A stretch of 64,000 nt of DNA, from assembly GCA_024228395.1 (NCBI GenBank), contig JAAETM010000152.1:1-64000 (forward strand), read 5' to 3'. The first letter of the stretch is position 1; every line of letters starts with the position of its first letter. The notes under the pieces are model-generated. The model had not been told where the DNA came from. It searched no databases and saw nothing but the letters and a program-made list of their open reading frames with translations. Shown one piece after another: positions 35,781 through 44,643 of the stretch. The translations under genes were made by a program, and so were the position numbers. The DNA comes from a bacterium (lineage in GTDB: Bacteria > Planctomycetota > UBA1135 > GCA-002686595).

Positions 35781-36355
35781 CCTTTATTCTCCTCCAAGAC
35801 GCTTGACCAACAGCCTTGTGCATACAGCAACCACTCACAAACTTCGCGCACCGCGCCCTTGCCACCACCCTTGCGCGTGATGAAGTCCGCGCGTTGCCTT
35901 ACTTCTTGACGAGCATTCTTGGGCGCAACAAAAAGCGCACTATGTGCTGCCAGGGCAAGGTCTGGAATATCATCCCCCATGGAAATGGTGTGCTCGGGTC
36001 CAATGCCCAGCTTTCTCTGAACCGCTTGCAAAACCTGAGCCTTGGGACCCACCCCAAGGTGCACTTCATCGATTTTCAGATCCCTGGACCGCCGTTCCGC
36101 GGAAGGCCCGGTTCGGCCACTGATCCAGGCCTGCTTCATGCCGGCAACCCGGCGAAGCCAGACCAACCCCTGACCATCGTGTACGTTGTAACGCTGCAGG
36201 TCGCCATCAACGGCATACAAGATCTGCCCATCGGTCAATGTACCATCTATGTCGAGTACCAAGAGGCGCATTTGTGCAAGGTTGTCGAGGTGCTCCACGA
36301 TCTTGGCGCGACCCTCCATCGAACCCGGTATCGGGGTGTTCTTTGCTGATGTCAT
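35777..36355 (-). CDS. kdsC: 3-deoxy-D-manno-octulosonate 8-phosphate phosphatase
   Basis: 192 residues. HAD-family motifs: LVLDIDGTLTDG (nucleophile Asp), WISGRTG, and SMGDDIPDLALA (metal Asp pair). KdsC removes the phosphate from Kdo-8-phosphate in the cytoplasm to make Kdo for lipid A. Its ATG overlaps the kdsD stop (TAATG) and its stop overlaps the Lpt-like gene (ATGA). This position supports the Kdo-LPS assignment of its neighbours. Confidence 0.93.
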   Translation of the reverse strand: MTSAKNTPIPGSMEGRAKIVEHLDNLAQMRLLVLDIDGTLTDGQILYAVDGDLQRYNVHDGQGLVWLRRVAGMKQAWISGRTGPSAERRSRDLKIDEVHLGVGPKAQVLQAVQRKLGIGPEHTISMGDDIPDLALAAHSALFVAPKNARQEVRQRADFITRKGGGKGAVREVCEWLLYAQGCWSSVLEENKG

Positions 36356-37347
36356 TAGATCTCCACATCCAAGAGGTCTTGAACGTCGATCAAACCAACG
36401 GGTCGGCCCTCATCGTCCACCACAGGAGCCTGATCGATGCGGTGTTGGCGCAGTAAGTGATGGGCTTCCTCAACCAACTGATCCGCGGACAGAATTTTGG
36501 GATCGCAGCCCATATGTTTGCTGACGGGATCATCCAGAATTCCGCGGTCTTCGCCCTCTAGCAAACGGCGCAGATCACCGTCGGTAAAGATGCCCGCTAA
36601 GCGTCCATCCTTGTGAACCACAAGGGCTGCGCCTGGGCGCCCAGGGGTCGTCGACGTTTGAATCAATACTTGAGCTATGGTGAGTTCCGTGCCCACAAGG
36701 GGTAGCGCCTTGTTCTGGCGCATGACCTCACCAATGCGCATCAACCGGCGACCGATGGAGCCGCCCGGGTGAAAGCGTGCAAAATCCTCGTGACTGAATC
36801 CACGCTCCTCTGCCACAACCAACGCCAGGGCATCGCCCATGGCCATCATCGCAGCAGTGGATGCGCTGGGAGCCAGCTTCATGGTGCCCGCTTCTTCCAC
36901 GGGTCCGATGTCCAAAACAGCGTCGGACAGTCGGCCCAAAGTGGAATCGGGGCGACCCGTCAAACTCACGATCCCTGCTCCAATTTTTCGGGCAGCGGGC
37001 ACCAACAGGGTGACCTCCTCGGTCTCGCCAGAGTTTGAGAGGGTTAGAAGTAGGTCCTTAGCCCTGACCCGTCCCAGGTCTCCATGCAGCGCTTCCGCCG
37101 GATGTAAAAAGAAGGAAGGCGTCCCGGTAGAGGCCAGGGTGGCCGATATCTTTTGCCCCACCAGCCCAGCCTTACCCATACCGGTCACCACAACTTGGCC
37201 TTCGCAGGCGAGCAGCGCTTCGACGGCCCTTTCAAAGCTATCGCCGAGGCGCTCTTCCAGCCTGGCTATGGTTTTAGCTTCACAGCGAATAATGGCCGCA
37301 GCGCGCTTTCGCCGCCCGGTTTCCGATGAGGTTTTGTCGAAAGGCAT
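36355..37347 (-). CDS. kdsD: Arabinose-5-phosphate isomerase
   Basis: 330 residues from the ATG at 37347, with AAGGAG five bases upstream. The SIS domain contains GMGKAGLVGQKISATLASTG and the catalytic region PAEALHGDLGRV; two CBS domains follow (VMRQNKALPLVG; KHMGCDPKILSADQLV). It interconverts D-ribulose-5-phosphate and D-arabinose-5-phosphate, the substrate of KdsA, at the start of Kdo synthesis. First gene of the kdsD-kdsC-Lpt operon and divergent from the M50 protease gene. Confidence 0.93.
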   Translation of the reverse strand: MPFDKTSSETGRRKRAAAIIRCEAKTIARLEERLGDSFERAVEALLACEGQVVVTGMGKAGLVGQKISATLASTGTPSFFLHPAEALHGDLGRVRAKDLLLTLSNSGETEEVTLLVPAARKIGAGIVSLTGRPDSTLGRLSDAVLDIGPVEEAGTMKLAPSASTAAMMAMGDALALVVAEERGFSHEDFARFHPGGSIGRRLMRIGEVMRQNKALPLVGTELTIAQVLIQTSTTPGRPGAALVVHKDGRLAGIFTDGDLRRLLEGEDRGILDDPVSKHMGCDPKILSADQLVEEAHHLLRQHRIDQAPVVDDEGRPVGLIDVQDLLDVEI

Positions 37348-37601
37348 ACATCTCCTTGGCGGTGCCCGGGCAAAGCCCGCGAATCGCTCTTGATCGGGCG
37401 TCATTCTAGCCGCGGAGTGACCCATTCCTCGCCCTGAAAGTGCTGGGATTGGCCCCAACCCCGCCCCAGAACCCGCCGTGGGACCCGCTGCGACCGGGAT
37501 TTCCACCTGCTGCTTGAGATGAGGGTGAATCCAATAGCCGCAACGGCTAACATGATCGCCCACATGATCGCCCACATGAACCCGACATCCCCGAATCCCG
37601 C

Positions 37602-38261
37602 GTGAGCAACCACGAAATCATCCTGCTTCTGGTTGTGCTGACCCTCCTGATCCTCAGCCTGGCCATCCACGAAGCCGCACACGCGTTCGTGGCCTACCGA
37701 TGTGGGGACGATACCGCCAAGCACATGGGTCGTTTGACCCTGAACCCGATCGATCACATCGATCCGTTCATGACCATCATGCTGCCCGCATTCCTGTGGT
37801 TTTCAACCAACGGCGCCTTTGTATTCGGAGGAGCCAAGCCCGTCCCGGTAAACCCATACAATCTGCGGAACCCCTCAAGGGACATGATGTATGTGTCCTT
37901 GGCGGGTCCCATCTCGAACTTCCTGCTCGCGATCATTTTCATGGTTGCATTCAAGGGTTTAGCTGTCTTCGGGCACTACCCCAATGGTTCATTGATGATG
38001 AGCGCCCTCAAAAATGGTGCTGTCCTCAATGTTGTCCTGGCCGTGTTTAACCTGACGCCGATTCCCCCGCTCGATGGATCCAGGGTGGTCATGCACTTTT
38101 TGCCGCAATCTAAAAAACACGCCTACGCCCAAATCGAGCGCTACGGCATATTCATCATAATCGGTTTGCTGTACCTGGTTCCTGGCACCAAACACCTGCT
38201 TTTCGCTTGCGTACAAGAGGTCTGGAGTTTTCTAGACTTCATCACAGGAGGACGTTGGTAA
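37602..38261 (+). CDS. Site-2 protease (M50) family membrane metalloprotease
   Basis: 219 residues from a GTG start. The zinc site is LAIHEAAHAFVAY (HExxH) and the third ligand motif is LTPIPPLDGSRVV (the NPDG-like element); several hydrophobic helices surround them. The FFGWAKPVP-equivalent reads FGGAKPVPVNP. Such compact M50 proteases of the rhomboid-distant type cut within the membrane; the substrate is not known. Its stop overlaps the scpA start (TAATG), so the two are coupled. Upstream sequence contains the repeat ATGATCGCCCAC twice (37552-37575 region). Confidence 0.85.
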   Translation: MSNHEIILLLVVLTLLILSLAIHEAAHAFVAYRCGDDTAKHMGRLTLNPIDHIDPFMTIMLPAFLWFSTNGAFVFGGAKPVPVNPYNLRNPSRDMMYVSLAGPISNFLLAIIFMVAFKGLAVFGHYPNGSLMMSALKNGAVLNVVLAVFNLTPIPPLDGSRVVMHFLPQSKKHAYAQIERYGIFIIIGLLYLVPGTKHLLFACVQEVWSFLDFITGGRW

Positions 38262-39193
38262 TGGCTTCTAACGAATACACACTCCAGCTCGGCGAGGTCT
38301 TCCATGGCCCCATGGACCTACTCCTGCACCTGGTGCGCGAGCAAGAGGTGGAAATCCACGAGATTAGGCTTCTCGATGTGGTCGATGGTTACTTCGAACA
38401 CCTGAATTCGCTCAAACAACTCGATATCGAAATCGCCGGCGAATACATGGTCATCGCCGCTACCCTCATGGCGATCAAGTCCCGGTCCCTGTTGCCGCGG
38501 GAAGAGGTGGAACTGGATGATGATCTGGACCCAGAGGACGAACTCATCCAACGCTTGCTCGAGTACCGACGCTTTAAGGGCGCTGCAGATGATCTGGAAG
38601 ATCGCATGCACCGACGCAACCAAGAACACTACCGGGGCATCACCAACGAAGCCTCACAGTACCAAGCGGAAAAGACGCTCGACATGGGCGAATTGACCTC
38701 CTTTGACCTGCTGGCGGTGTTTTCACGACTGATGCGCGAAACCCTTGTTGGGCAAACGCACACAATCAAGGGCGACCCCAGACCCCTACGATGGTATGTC
38801 TCCTGCCTGGGAGAAGCCATCATCAAACACCGCTCCCTTTCCCTGCGTAGTTTACTCACCAGCTTCGATACTGAAATTTCAAAGGAAGGCCTTATCGGCG
38901 CCTTCTGCGCGCTCTTGGAGCTAATCAAACTCGGGATAGTGACCGCCGACCAGGACTCCGGCCAGGAAGAGATTCGGGTTTCCTTGTGTGAAAACACAGA
39001 AGGCGATCTGGATGACCTGATGCGGGCCTCACGCTTCATGGATGAAGAAGAGGACAGGGAGGGGGAAGGGGATTTCGACAACCCCGTCGAGGAAGGATCC
39101 GCCGACACGCAACCCACCGAATCCGAGACCTCGGAGGATGCGACCGACCCGGCTGCTCTAGACTCCAAGGCCACGCAGGATTCCCCCCAATAG
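38261..39193 (+). CDS. scpA: Segregation and condensation protein A
   Basis: 310 residues with AGGAGG upstream of the ATG at 38261. The N-terminal kleisin helix reads FHGPMDLLLHLVREQEVEIHEI, followed by GEYMVIAATLMAIKSRSLLP, both typical of ScpA. It bridges the SMC heads to organise the chromosome for segregation. The last 70 residues are an acidic Ser/Thr/Glu extension (DEEEDREGEGDFDNP) longer than usual and probably disordered. scpB is not next to it. Confidence 0.95.
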   Translation: MASNEYTLQLGEVFHGPMDLLLHLVREQEVEIHEIRLLDVVDGYFEHLNSLKQLDIEIAGEYMVIAATLMAIKSRSLLPREEVELDDDLDPEDELIQRLLEYRRFKGAADDLEDRMHRRNQEHYRGITNEASQYQAEKTLDMGELTSFDLLAVFSRLMRETLVGQTHTIKGDPRPLRWYVSCLGEAIIKHRSLSLRSLLTSFDTEISKEGLIGAFCALLELIKLGIVTADQDSGQEEIRVSLCENTEGDLDDLMRASRFMDEEEDREGEGDFDNPVEEGSADTQPTESETSEDATDPAALDSKATQDSPQ

Positions 39194-39372
39194 GGTCCTG
39201 GCAACTGCCTGGGTTCCGTGTGGATGTCTCGGGGCGAACATGGCAAGCCCCCCGTGGGGCCAGGGACCGGGGACGCGGGACTTGCAGGGCCCCCCAATTG
39301 CGCGGCACCCCAAAAAATGGACTCGAGGTACTTGAATCGCTGCTTTTTGGGGATCTGGCTGGGCAAATCCAC

Positions 39373-39399
39373 ACGGAAACCAGGCAGTTCCGTTTTTTT
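39373..39399 (+). terminator. Intrinsic terminator in the scpA-trxA gap
   Basis: ACGGAA (39373-39378) pairs with TTCCGT (39388-39393) and runs into T7; outer GGGCAAA/TTTGCCC extends it. The 374-base gap (39194-39567) also holds CCCCAAAAA (39308-39316) with its inverse at 39344-39352. Nothing else was recognised; the trxA promoter should lie between about 39400 and 39560. Confidence 0.7.
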
Positions 39400-39567
39400 G
39401 CCCGGAACGATTGCCTCGGCTCAAGCAAGTGTGGATCAACCTTTTGATCATTGGCCAAAATCCCTACCCTTGGGGGTGGACGAAGTGCGGGATAGGATCC
39501 ATATTCCTTGCCGCTGCGCGAAAAGCGCCATTTCCCCCCCAATATCCCCTACACAGAAAGATATCCA

Positions 39568-39891
39568 ATGAGCGCTGCCCTCGACATCACCGACGCTAGC
39601 TGGGACGCCGAAGTCCTCAAAAGCCCCATCCCTGTCCTCGTGGACTTTTGGGCACCCTGGTGTGGCCCCTGCAAGGCCATGGGTCCGTACATCGACAAGC
39701 TGGCTGAGGAATACGACGGCAGATTGAAGGTCGTCAAGCTGAACACCCAAGACAACGCTGAAGTGCCCTCCCAATACGGCATCACCGCAATCCCCACCCT
39801 GGTGATCATCAAGGATGGCGAGGTCGCTGGTCAGCTCGTTGGCCAACAGAAATACGCAGCCCTCAAAGAGGCTGTCACCCCCCACCTGTAG
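39568..39891 (+). CDS. trxA: Thioredoxin
   Basis: 107 residues. Redox centre FWAPWCGPCK and the cis-Pro motif ITAIPTLVII are intact, length is typical. It reduces protein disulphides in the cytoplasm, including partners such as ribonucleotide reductase. The ATG at 39568 follows GAAAG at a reasonable distance. 23 bases separate it from fmt. Confidence 0.95.
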   Translation: MSAALDITDASWDAEVLKSPIPVLVDFWAPWCGPCKAMGPYIDKLAEEYDGRLKVVKLNTQDNAEVPSQYGITAIPTLVIIKDGEVAGQLVGQQKYAALKEAVTPHL

Positions 39892-39914
39892 GTACCGGTT
39901 CGCTCGGGATTTCC

Positions 39915-40895
39915 ATGCGCATTGTCTTCCTGGGCTCCCCGCCCTTCGCCACACCTGTTCTGAAAACGCTACTCGAATGCGAGCAACATCAGGTGATTGC
40001 TTTGGTCACGCCCCCGGATCGCCCACGCGGTCGGGGGCGATCCGTTAAGGTCTCCCCACTCGTCAAACTCGCCCGGGAACATGGTGTTCCCGTTCTGCAA
40101 CCGGCCACCACCAAGAGTGATGAGTTTGAAAGAAACCTGTGTGTGTTTAACGCCGAAGCGCTTTGCGTTGCTAGTTACGGCGAGATTCTTCAACAGAACA
40201 TTCTCGACCTTGCCCCGAATGGCGCCCTCAACATTCACGGTTCCCTGCTGCCGCGCTGGCGTGGTGCGTCTCCTGTTCAAGCCGCCATCCTGGCCGGTGA
40301 TAAGGAGACGGGTATCTCCATTCAGCGCATGGTTCTAGCCCTCGATGCCGGGGACTTGATCCATAAGGTTCGAACTGGGATTCTGCCTGGGGAAAACGCC
40401 GGTGAGCTTGCGGCTAGATTAGCTGCCATGGGTGGACCGGCGCTGATCGAAACGCTCAATCTGATCGAAGGGGGACAACCCAAGTATACCCCCCAAGACA
40501 AATCGGGTATCACTGTTTGCCGAAAGGTGAAGAAGGTTGAAGGCCACCTAGACTTCACACGCACAGCTGAGGACTTACTGCGCCAAATCCGGGCCATGGG
40601 GCCCTGGCCCGGCGCTTATTGCCATCTGGAGGATGGGCGTAGGCTGGTCGTACTGAAGGCAAGGGTACTTTCAGACCCCAAAAGCCAGGAATGTGCATCT
40701 TTGGTGGATCAAAACATGGCTCATCCGCCAGGTACCCTCCTGCCGGGGGCCAAACCATGTATTGTCTCGGGCAGCTGCCCACTGGAATTGCAAATCGTCA
40801 AACCCGAAGGCAAGTCCGCCATGGCAGGTGACGATTTTCTGCGCGGCGCACACCTTGAGCCAGGCTCTCGCCTGATAGGCGCCGAGCACAGCTAG
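39915..40895 (+). CDS. fmt: Methionyl-tRNA formyltransferase
   Basis: 326 residues. The N-terminus MRIVFLGSPPFATPVL, ALNIHGSLLPRWRGASPVQ (formyl-binding loop) and LDAGDLIHKV are family motifs; the C-terminal OB domain starts near GITVCRKVKKVEG. It formylates initiator tRNA. Followed by rsmB, the common fmt-rsmB arrangement, with trxA upstream. Confidence 0.95.
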   Translation: MRIVFLGSPPFATPVLKTLLECEQHQVIALVTPPDRPRGRGRSVKVSPLVKLAREHGVPVLQPATTKSDEFERNLCVFNAEALCVASYGEILQQNILDLAPNGALNIHGSLLPRWRGASPVQAAILAGDKETGISIQRMVLALDAGDLIHKVRTGILPGENAGELAARLAAMGGPALIETLNLIEGGQPKYTPQDKSGITVCRKVKKVEGHLDFTRTAEDLLRQIRAMGPWPGAYCHLEDGRRLVVLKARVLSDPKSQECASLVDQNMAHPPGTLLPGAKPCIVSGSCPLELQIVKPEGKSAMAGDDFLRGAHLEPGSRLIGAEHS

Positions 40896-40936
40896 AGCCA
40901 AGGCAAGCGCTTCGTTTTTCAGCTCTGAGATTCTCA

Positions 40937-42301
40937 ATGGACTCCAAGCCGCCCCTTTTTCGATCCCACACCATGTCCCGTCAAACTGCTTTTAATGTGC
41001 TGCGCTCCGGCAGCCCCGCGCCCCTGCGCCAAGTGAACTTTTTTGCTGACAAGGCTGGATTAGATGATCGTGATCGAGGCCTAACCCGCGCGTTGGTGGG
41101 TTGTGAAATCCGCCGCAGGGCAACATTGCGCGCCATCGTCGCCGTCTTTGCCCAAGGCAAACCGAGCGCCGAAGTTCTGACCTTGCTCCGTCTAGGTGCC
41201 GCACAGTTGTTGTTCATGGATTCGGTCCCTGATCATGCGGCTGTTTCAGAGACCGTTCGGACCGCGACCAACAACATTGGTTTGCCCCGCGGCCGTTATG
41301 TCAACGGTGTGCTTCGTTCCATTCAAAGGGCTCGCGCAGAAGGATTAAGTGGGGATCCGAGGCGTGATCTGGTGGGAGCCAACTGGCACTTTGCCTTGCC
41401 TGTTTTCCGCGACAAGGAAGAGCATCCTTTCTTGTGGGCAGAAGATGTGCTTTCTATTCCAGCCAACCTTTTCAAGCGTTGGCACAGGCGGTTTGGAATG
41501 GAAGAAGCCACGCAACTGGCAACCCAAGCACTGTCTGAAACCGACCTTTCCGTTTCGTTCCCGCACGGAAACCGGGAGACCCTACTAGCCGAGTTCGAAA
41601 CCCTGTCCCCTAGGATTGGGGAGCACGAACGCATTGCCATCTTCGACTCGGAACACACCTGGGCGATTTCCTCCAGCCAGGCTTTTCTGGATGGACAAAT
41701 CTCAATCCAAGGTGAAACCGCCATGCGCGCTGCGGAGGCCTTGGGGGCCAAAGCGGAAGAGGCCATCCTCGACATGTGTGCTGCGCCCGGCGGCAAAACA
41801 GCGGTGCTCGCCGCTTGTGGCGCGAAAGTGACAGCCATAGATGTCTCGGAAAAACGGTTGGAATTCCTGGCTGGCACCCTTGAGCGTTTGCAGGTCACCG
41901 AGAACGTCAGCATCTTGCTTTCGGATGGTACCGGGGTATGGACTGACGCTGAGCCCATGTTTGATGGAGCCTTGCTTGATGCTCCTTGTAGCAACACAGG
42001 TGTTCTCGCAGCGCGGGCTGCCGCCCGTTGGCGCTTTGGTCCCCAAAACCAAAAGGAACTAATCAACCTTCAGGCCCGATTGTTGCATCAGGTAGCAGAA
42101 CGCGTACGGCCCGGCGGGCGGTTGGTTTACTCCACCTGTAGCCTGGAAGGTGACGAAAACGATCAACAGATTAAGGCCTTCCTGAAAGATCACCCCAATT
42201 GGGACCTGGGCCATACGGCCCTCTTCAAGCCGGGGCCCGCTGGCTCCACTGGCCCCACCGATGGTGGATTCCACGCGTTTCTCAGGCGCAATGAAGGCTG
42301 A
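40937..42301 (+). CDS. rsmB: 16S rRNA m5C967 methyltransferase
   Basis: 454 residues. An N-terminal NusB-like helical RNA-binding domain (SRQTAFNVLRSGSPAPLRQ, PDHAAVSETVRTA, RGRYVNGVLRSIQRA) is followed by the Rossmann methyltransferase: LDMCAAPGGKTAVLAACG (SAM), DAPCSNTGVLA (catalytic Cys region) and VYSTCSLEGDEN (nucleophile Cys). Methylates C967 of 16S rRNA. An ATG at 40973 is a possible shorter start. Confidence 0.93.
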   Translation: MDSKPPLFRSHTMSRQTAFNVLRSGSPAPLRQVNFFADKAGLDDRDRGLTRALVGCEIRRRATLRAIVAVFAQGKPSAEVLTLLRLGAAQLLFMDSVPDHAAVSETVRTATNNIGLPRGRYVNGVLRSIQRARAEGLSGDPRRDLVGANWHFALPVFRDKEEHPFLWAEDVLSIPANLFKRWHRRFGMEEATQLATQALSETDLSVSFPHGNRETLLAEFETLSPRIGEHERIAIFDSEHTWAISSSQAFLDGQISIQGETAMRAAEALGAKAEEAILDMCAAPGGKTAVLAACGAKVTAIDVSEKRLEFLAGTLERLQVTENVSILLSDGTGVWTDAEPMFDGALLDAPCSNTGVLAARAAARWRFGPQNQKELINLQARLLHQVAERVRPGGRLVYSTCSLEGDENDQQIKAFLKDHPNWDLGHTALFKPGPAGSTGPTDGGFHAFLRRNEG

Positions 42302-42383
42302 TCCAGCCGCCTATCCGCCCCTGCCCGACTTGGTTGTGGTGTGGTAGTCTCTTGGCCACCGCTCTCCTATCACCCCAATACCT

Positions 42384-42953
42384 ATGTCTGATCCGCGACC
42401 CCAACGCCGCACCCCGCGCAAAAAAACACCCTCCCTCGCACCCCTTTATGGTGCCATTGGAATAGCCATCCTGGCCATCGTCGCCGTGGCCATGGCCCAA
42501 AAAGACAAGGACGCCCGTTCCGAGGCCGCCAAAAAACCGTCGAATTCAACCGCCAAGGAAACGTCAAACCCATTCGCTGATGTTCCTGCGGGTGGAAAGG
42601 TTGTCCCCAGCCCTTTCAGTTCATCAAGTTCCAAGGGCCTTGACCCTTCCGCTACAGGCCTCCTTGAAGCCACCGTTTGGACGGAAGCTATCGCCACCGC
42701 AGAACGGGCCAAAAAACGGCTAATGGAAGCCAAAGCGGCGGATCGCGATGGGGATAGATCCACGTACAAGCGCAAGGCCCTTGAGGCTCGGGAACTGTTC
42801 CATGGAGCTCTGGAAGCGACCGCCCAGTGGGAGTCCGACATTTCTAAAAAACATGGAGAAGAAGACTCCAAGGTTAAAACCGTTCGCTCCCTTCGCAACG
42901 TTTGGTTTGATCAGCGCAAAAAACTTCGCTCCGTGGACGTAAACGACATCTAG
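42384..42953 (+). CDS. Single-pass membrane protein of unknown function
   Basis: 189 residues: a basic N-terminus (RRTPRKKTPS), one membrane helix (LYGAIGIAILAIVAVAMA), a Ser/Lys-rich linker and a helical charged C-terminal domain (TAERAKKRLMEAKAADRDG). No known family was recognised. It lies between rsmB and an SDR gene, 7 bases before the latter, so it belongs to this transcript. Confidence 0.6.
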   Translation: MSDPRPQRRTPRKKTPSLAPLYGAIGIAILAIVAVAMAQKDKDARSEAAKKPSNSTAKETSNPFADVPAGGKVVPSPFSSSSSKGLDPSATGLLEATVWTEAIATAERAKKRLMEAKAADRDGDRSTYKRKALEARELFHGALEATAQWESDISKKHGEEDSKVKTVRSLRNVWFDQRKKLRSVDVNDI

Positions 42954-42960
42954 AAGCCGT

Positions 42961-43773
42961 TTGAAACCTACTCCTCATTCACGTTCAGGTCGCCGTGCGT
43001 TGGTGACTGGAGGCTCGTCTGGCTTGGGCGCCGCTGTGGCCTCTGTTCTCGCTGGAGCTGGTTATCGAGTAGCGCTACTCGCACGCAGGGAGGACGCTCT
43101 AAATGCGGTGTGTGCACGTCTCGACGGATCCGGACATATCACCGTTCCTTGCGACCTCACCAATCACGTCGACATCGCCCGCGCCATGGACCATGTGGAC
43201 CAGGCATTCGGTGGCTTAGACCTATTGGTCAACAACGCCGGCATTGGCTACCGGGCACGAATAGAAGAGATCGAGCCTGACCTGCTGCGCGCGGTGTTCG
43301 ATACGAACGTTTTCGGCATGTTGCTCGCCTGCCAAGGATCGCTGCCTTTGCTGCGCAAGGGCAAACGACCCGTGGTGATCAATGTTTCTTCGGTTGTTGG
43401 TCGCAGGGGCATTCCCGGCCAAGCGGCATATAGTGCCTCCAAGGCCGCCGTATGTTCCATTGGGGAAGCCCTTCGCGTGGAGTGGGCACCTGAGAACATC
43501 GCGGTCTGTACTTTGAATCCCGCGCTTACTGCCACGGGGTTCTTTCAAGCACAAGCCAATCCAAGTCGTCTACCCGATCCTGATCTTGCGGATGCAGATC
43601 CCGCTGAGGATGTGGCCCTTCACGTTCTTCAACTAGACAGTCGGCCGCATCCCGAAGTGTATTTGCGCAAGAAGTGGCGCTGGCTAGGTATTCTATCGGT
43701 GACCCACCCGCGTCTTGCGGATAGTTTGTTAGTTCGTCGCTTGGGTGGCGACTGGAAAAAACCCAACTGGTGA
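42961..43773 (+). CDS. Short-chain dehydrogenase/reductase
   Basis: 270 residues. Classical SDR motifs: LVTGGSSGLGAAVASVL (NAD(P) binding), LVNNAGIGYR, and YSASKAAV (catalytic Tyr and Lys) with the upstream Ser in INVSSVVG. The substrate cannot be predicted. The frame opens with a TTG at 42961, 7 bases after the preceding stop. The gene converges on the MshEN protein gene. Confidence 0.85.
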   Translation: MKPTPHSRSGRRALVTGGSSGLGAAVASVLAGAGYRVALLARREDALNAVCARLDGSGHITVPCDLTNHVDIARAMDHVDQAFGGLDLLVNNAGIGYRARIEEIEPDLLRAVFDTNVFGMLLACQGSLPLLRKGKRPVVINVSSVVGRRGIPGQAAYSASKAAVCSIGEALRVEWAPENIAVCTLNPALTATGFFQAQANPSRLPDPDLADADPAEDVALHVLQLDSRPHPEVYLRKKWRWLGILSVTHPRLADSLLVRRLGGDWKKPNW

Positions 43774-43787
43774 GGGCGTGTACGCCC
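43774..43787. other. Perfect palindrome between convergent genes
   Basis: GGGCGTGTACGCCC is a 14-base perfect palindrome in the 21-base gap between the SDR and the MshEN protein gene. It can form a hairpin in both transcripts but lacks a T run, so an intrinsic terminator role is uncertain. Confidence 0.4.
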
Positions 43788-43794
43788 GAATGCC

Positions 43795-44643
43795 CTATTT
43801 GAATTCGGGCATGGGCGGGAGATCCAAGCTATCAGGATCTTCACTATCTTCGTTTTCAAATTGAAGGTCCAGGGCGTCGTCAGCTATCTGAATTCCACCG
43901 TCCAATAGGCTGGATTCTACTTCGATCGAATCGCTGTCATCTTCCTCGAAGCTCAGATCTGCACTCTCCAACAGGTCGGTATCCACCAATTCGAGAGACT
44001 CTTTCAGGTCATCCTCTTGCAAATCGTCCAGGTCAAAAGAGGTGTCAAGTTCGCTCTTTGGAGACTCCAAACCCAACGTCTGCTGCACTGCGTGGTCACC
44101 CTCATCAAAAAGGCTACCCCAGGAATCGTCTTCACCAAATGCTTGAACAGGACAATTTTCATCTAGCCATTTTCGATTGGAAGTAACCGTACTGACGATC
44201 GGCAATAGGAACAAGTCTGTTTCGGCACTCAACAAGGCCAGAGTATCGGCCTGAACTATCGCCGGCATGGCGATGGTAAGCACGTTTCCATAACGGGATA
44301 CCGGAACCAGCGCTGTGGACTGCAGAAAGTTTCTGTCGAACAAACTTAGCAGTTCCAAGTTGGGCTTGGCCTGCTCAATCGGTAGGAATGGCAGGTGAAA
44401 AACATCGCACACCACCCGTGACAAATCCCAGTCAGGAATGAGGTTGGACTCTACTAGGGCCTCGGGAAAGGGTTGGCCTCCATCGTTGCTAGCATTGAGC
44501 AACTCCTGAATGGATGCAATCGCGACCATATCACGTTCTGTCAACGCCTCTGCAAGGCGGCTGTAATCGAGTCTTTGGGTGAATTTCACTGGACGGGGTA
44601 CCGAGGGGGAATCGAAACTATCGGCTCCCATCCCTATCGTCAT
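43795..44643 (-). CDS. Stand-alone MshEN (GspE N-terminal)-like domain protein with acidic tail
   Basis: 282 residues from the ATG at 44643. Residues 45-165 read FPEALVESNLIPDWDLSRVV ... LPFLPIEQAKPNLELLSLFDRNFLQSTALVPVSRYGNVLTIAMP, the pattern of the domain that precedes GspE/PilB ATPases, here without an ATPase. The following ~110 residues are almost entirely Asp, Glu, Leu and Ser (FDLDDLQEDDLKESLELVDT). Some MshEN domains bind c-di-GMP; whether this one does is not shown. No secretion ATPase is adjacent. Confidence 0.6.
   Translation of the reverse strand: MTIGMGADSFDSPSVPRPVKFTQRLDYSRLAEALTERDMVAIASIQELLNASNDGGQPFPEALVESNLIPDWDLSRVVCDVFHLPFLPIEQAKPNLELLSLFDRNFLQSTALVPVSRYGNVLTIAMPAIVQADTLALLSAETDLFLLPIVSTVTSNRKWLDENCPVQAFGEDDSWGSLFDEGDHAVQQTLGLESPKSELDTSFDLDDLQEDDLKESLELVDTDLLESADLSFEEDDSDSIEVESSLLDGGIQIADDALDLQFENEDSEDPDSLDLPPMPEFK

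Noticed and set aside
37552-37578. Tandem repeat ATGATCGCCCAC
   Set aside because: Only two copies of a 12-base unit just before the M50 gene; too short to be informative.
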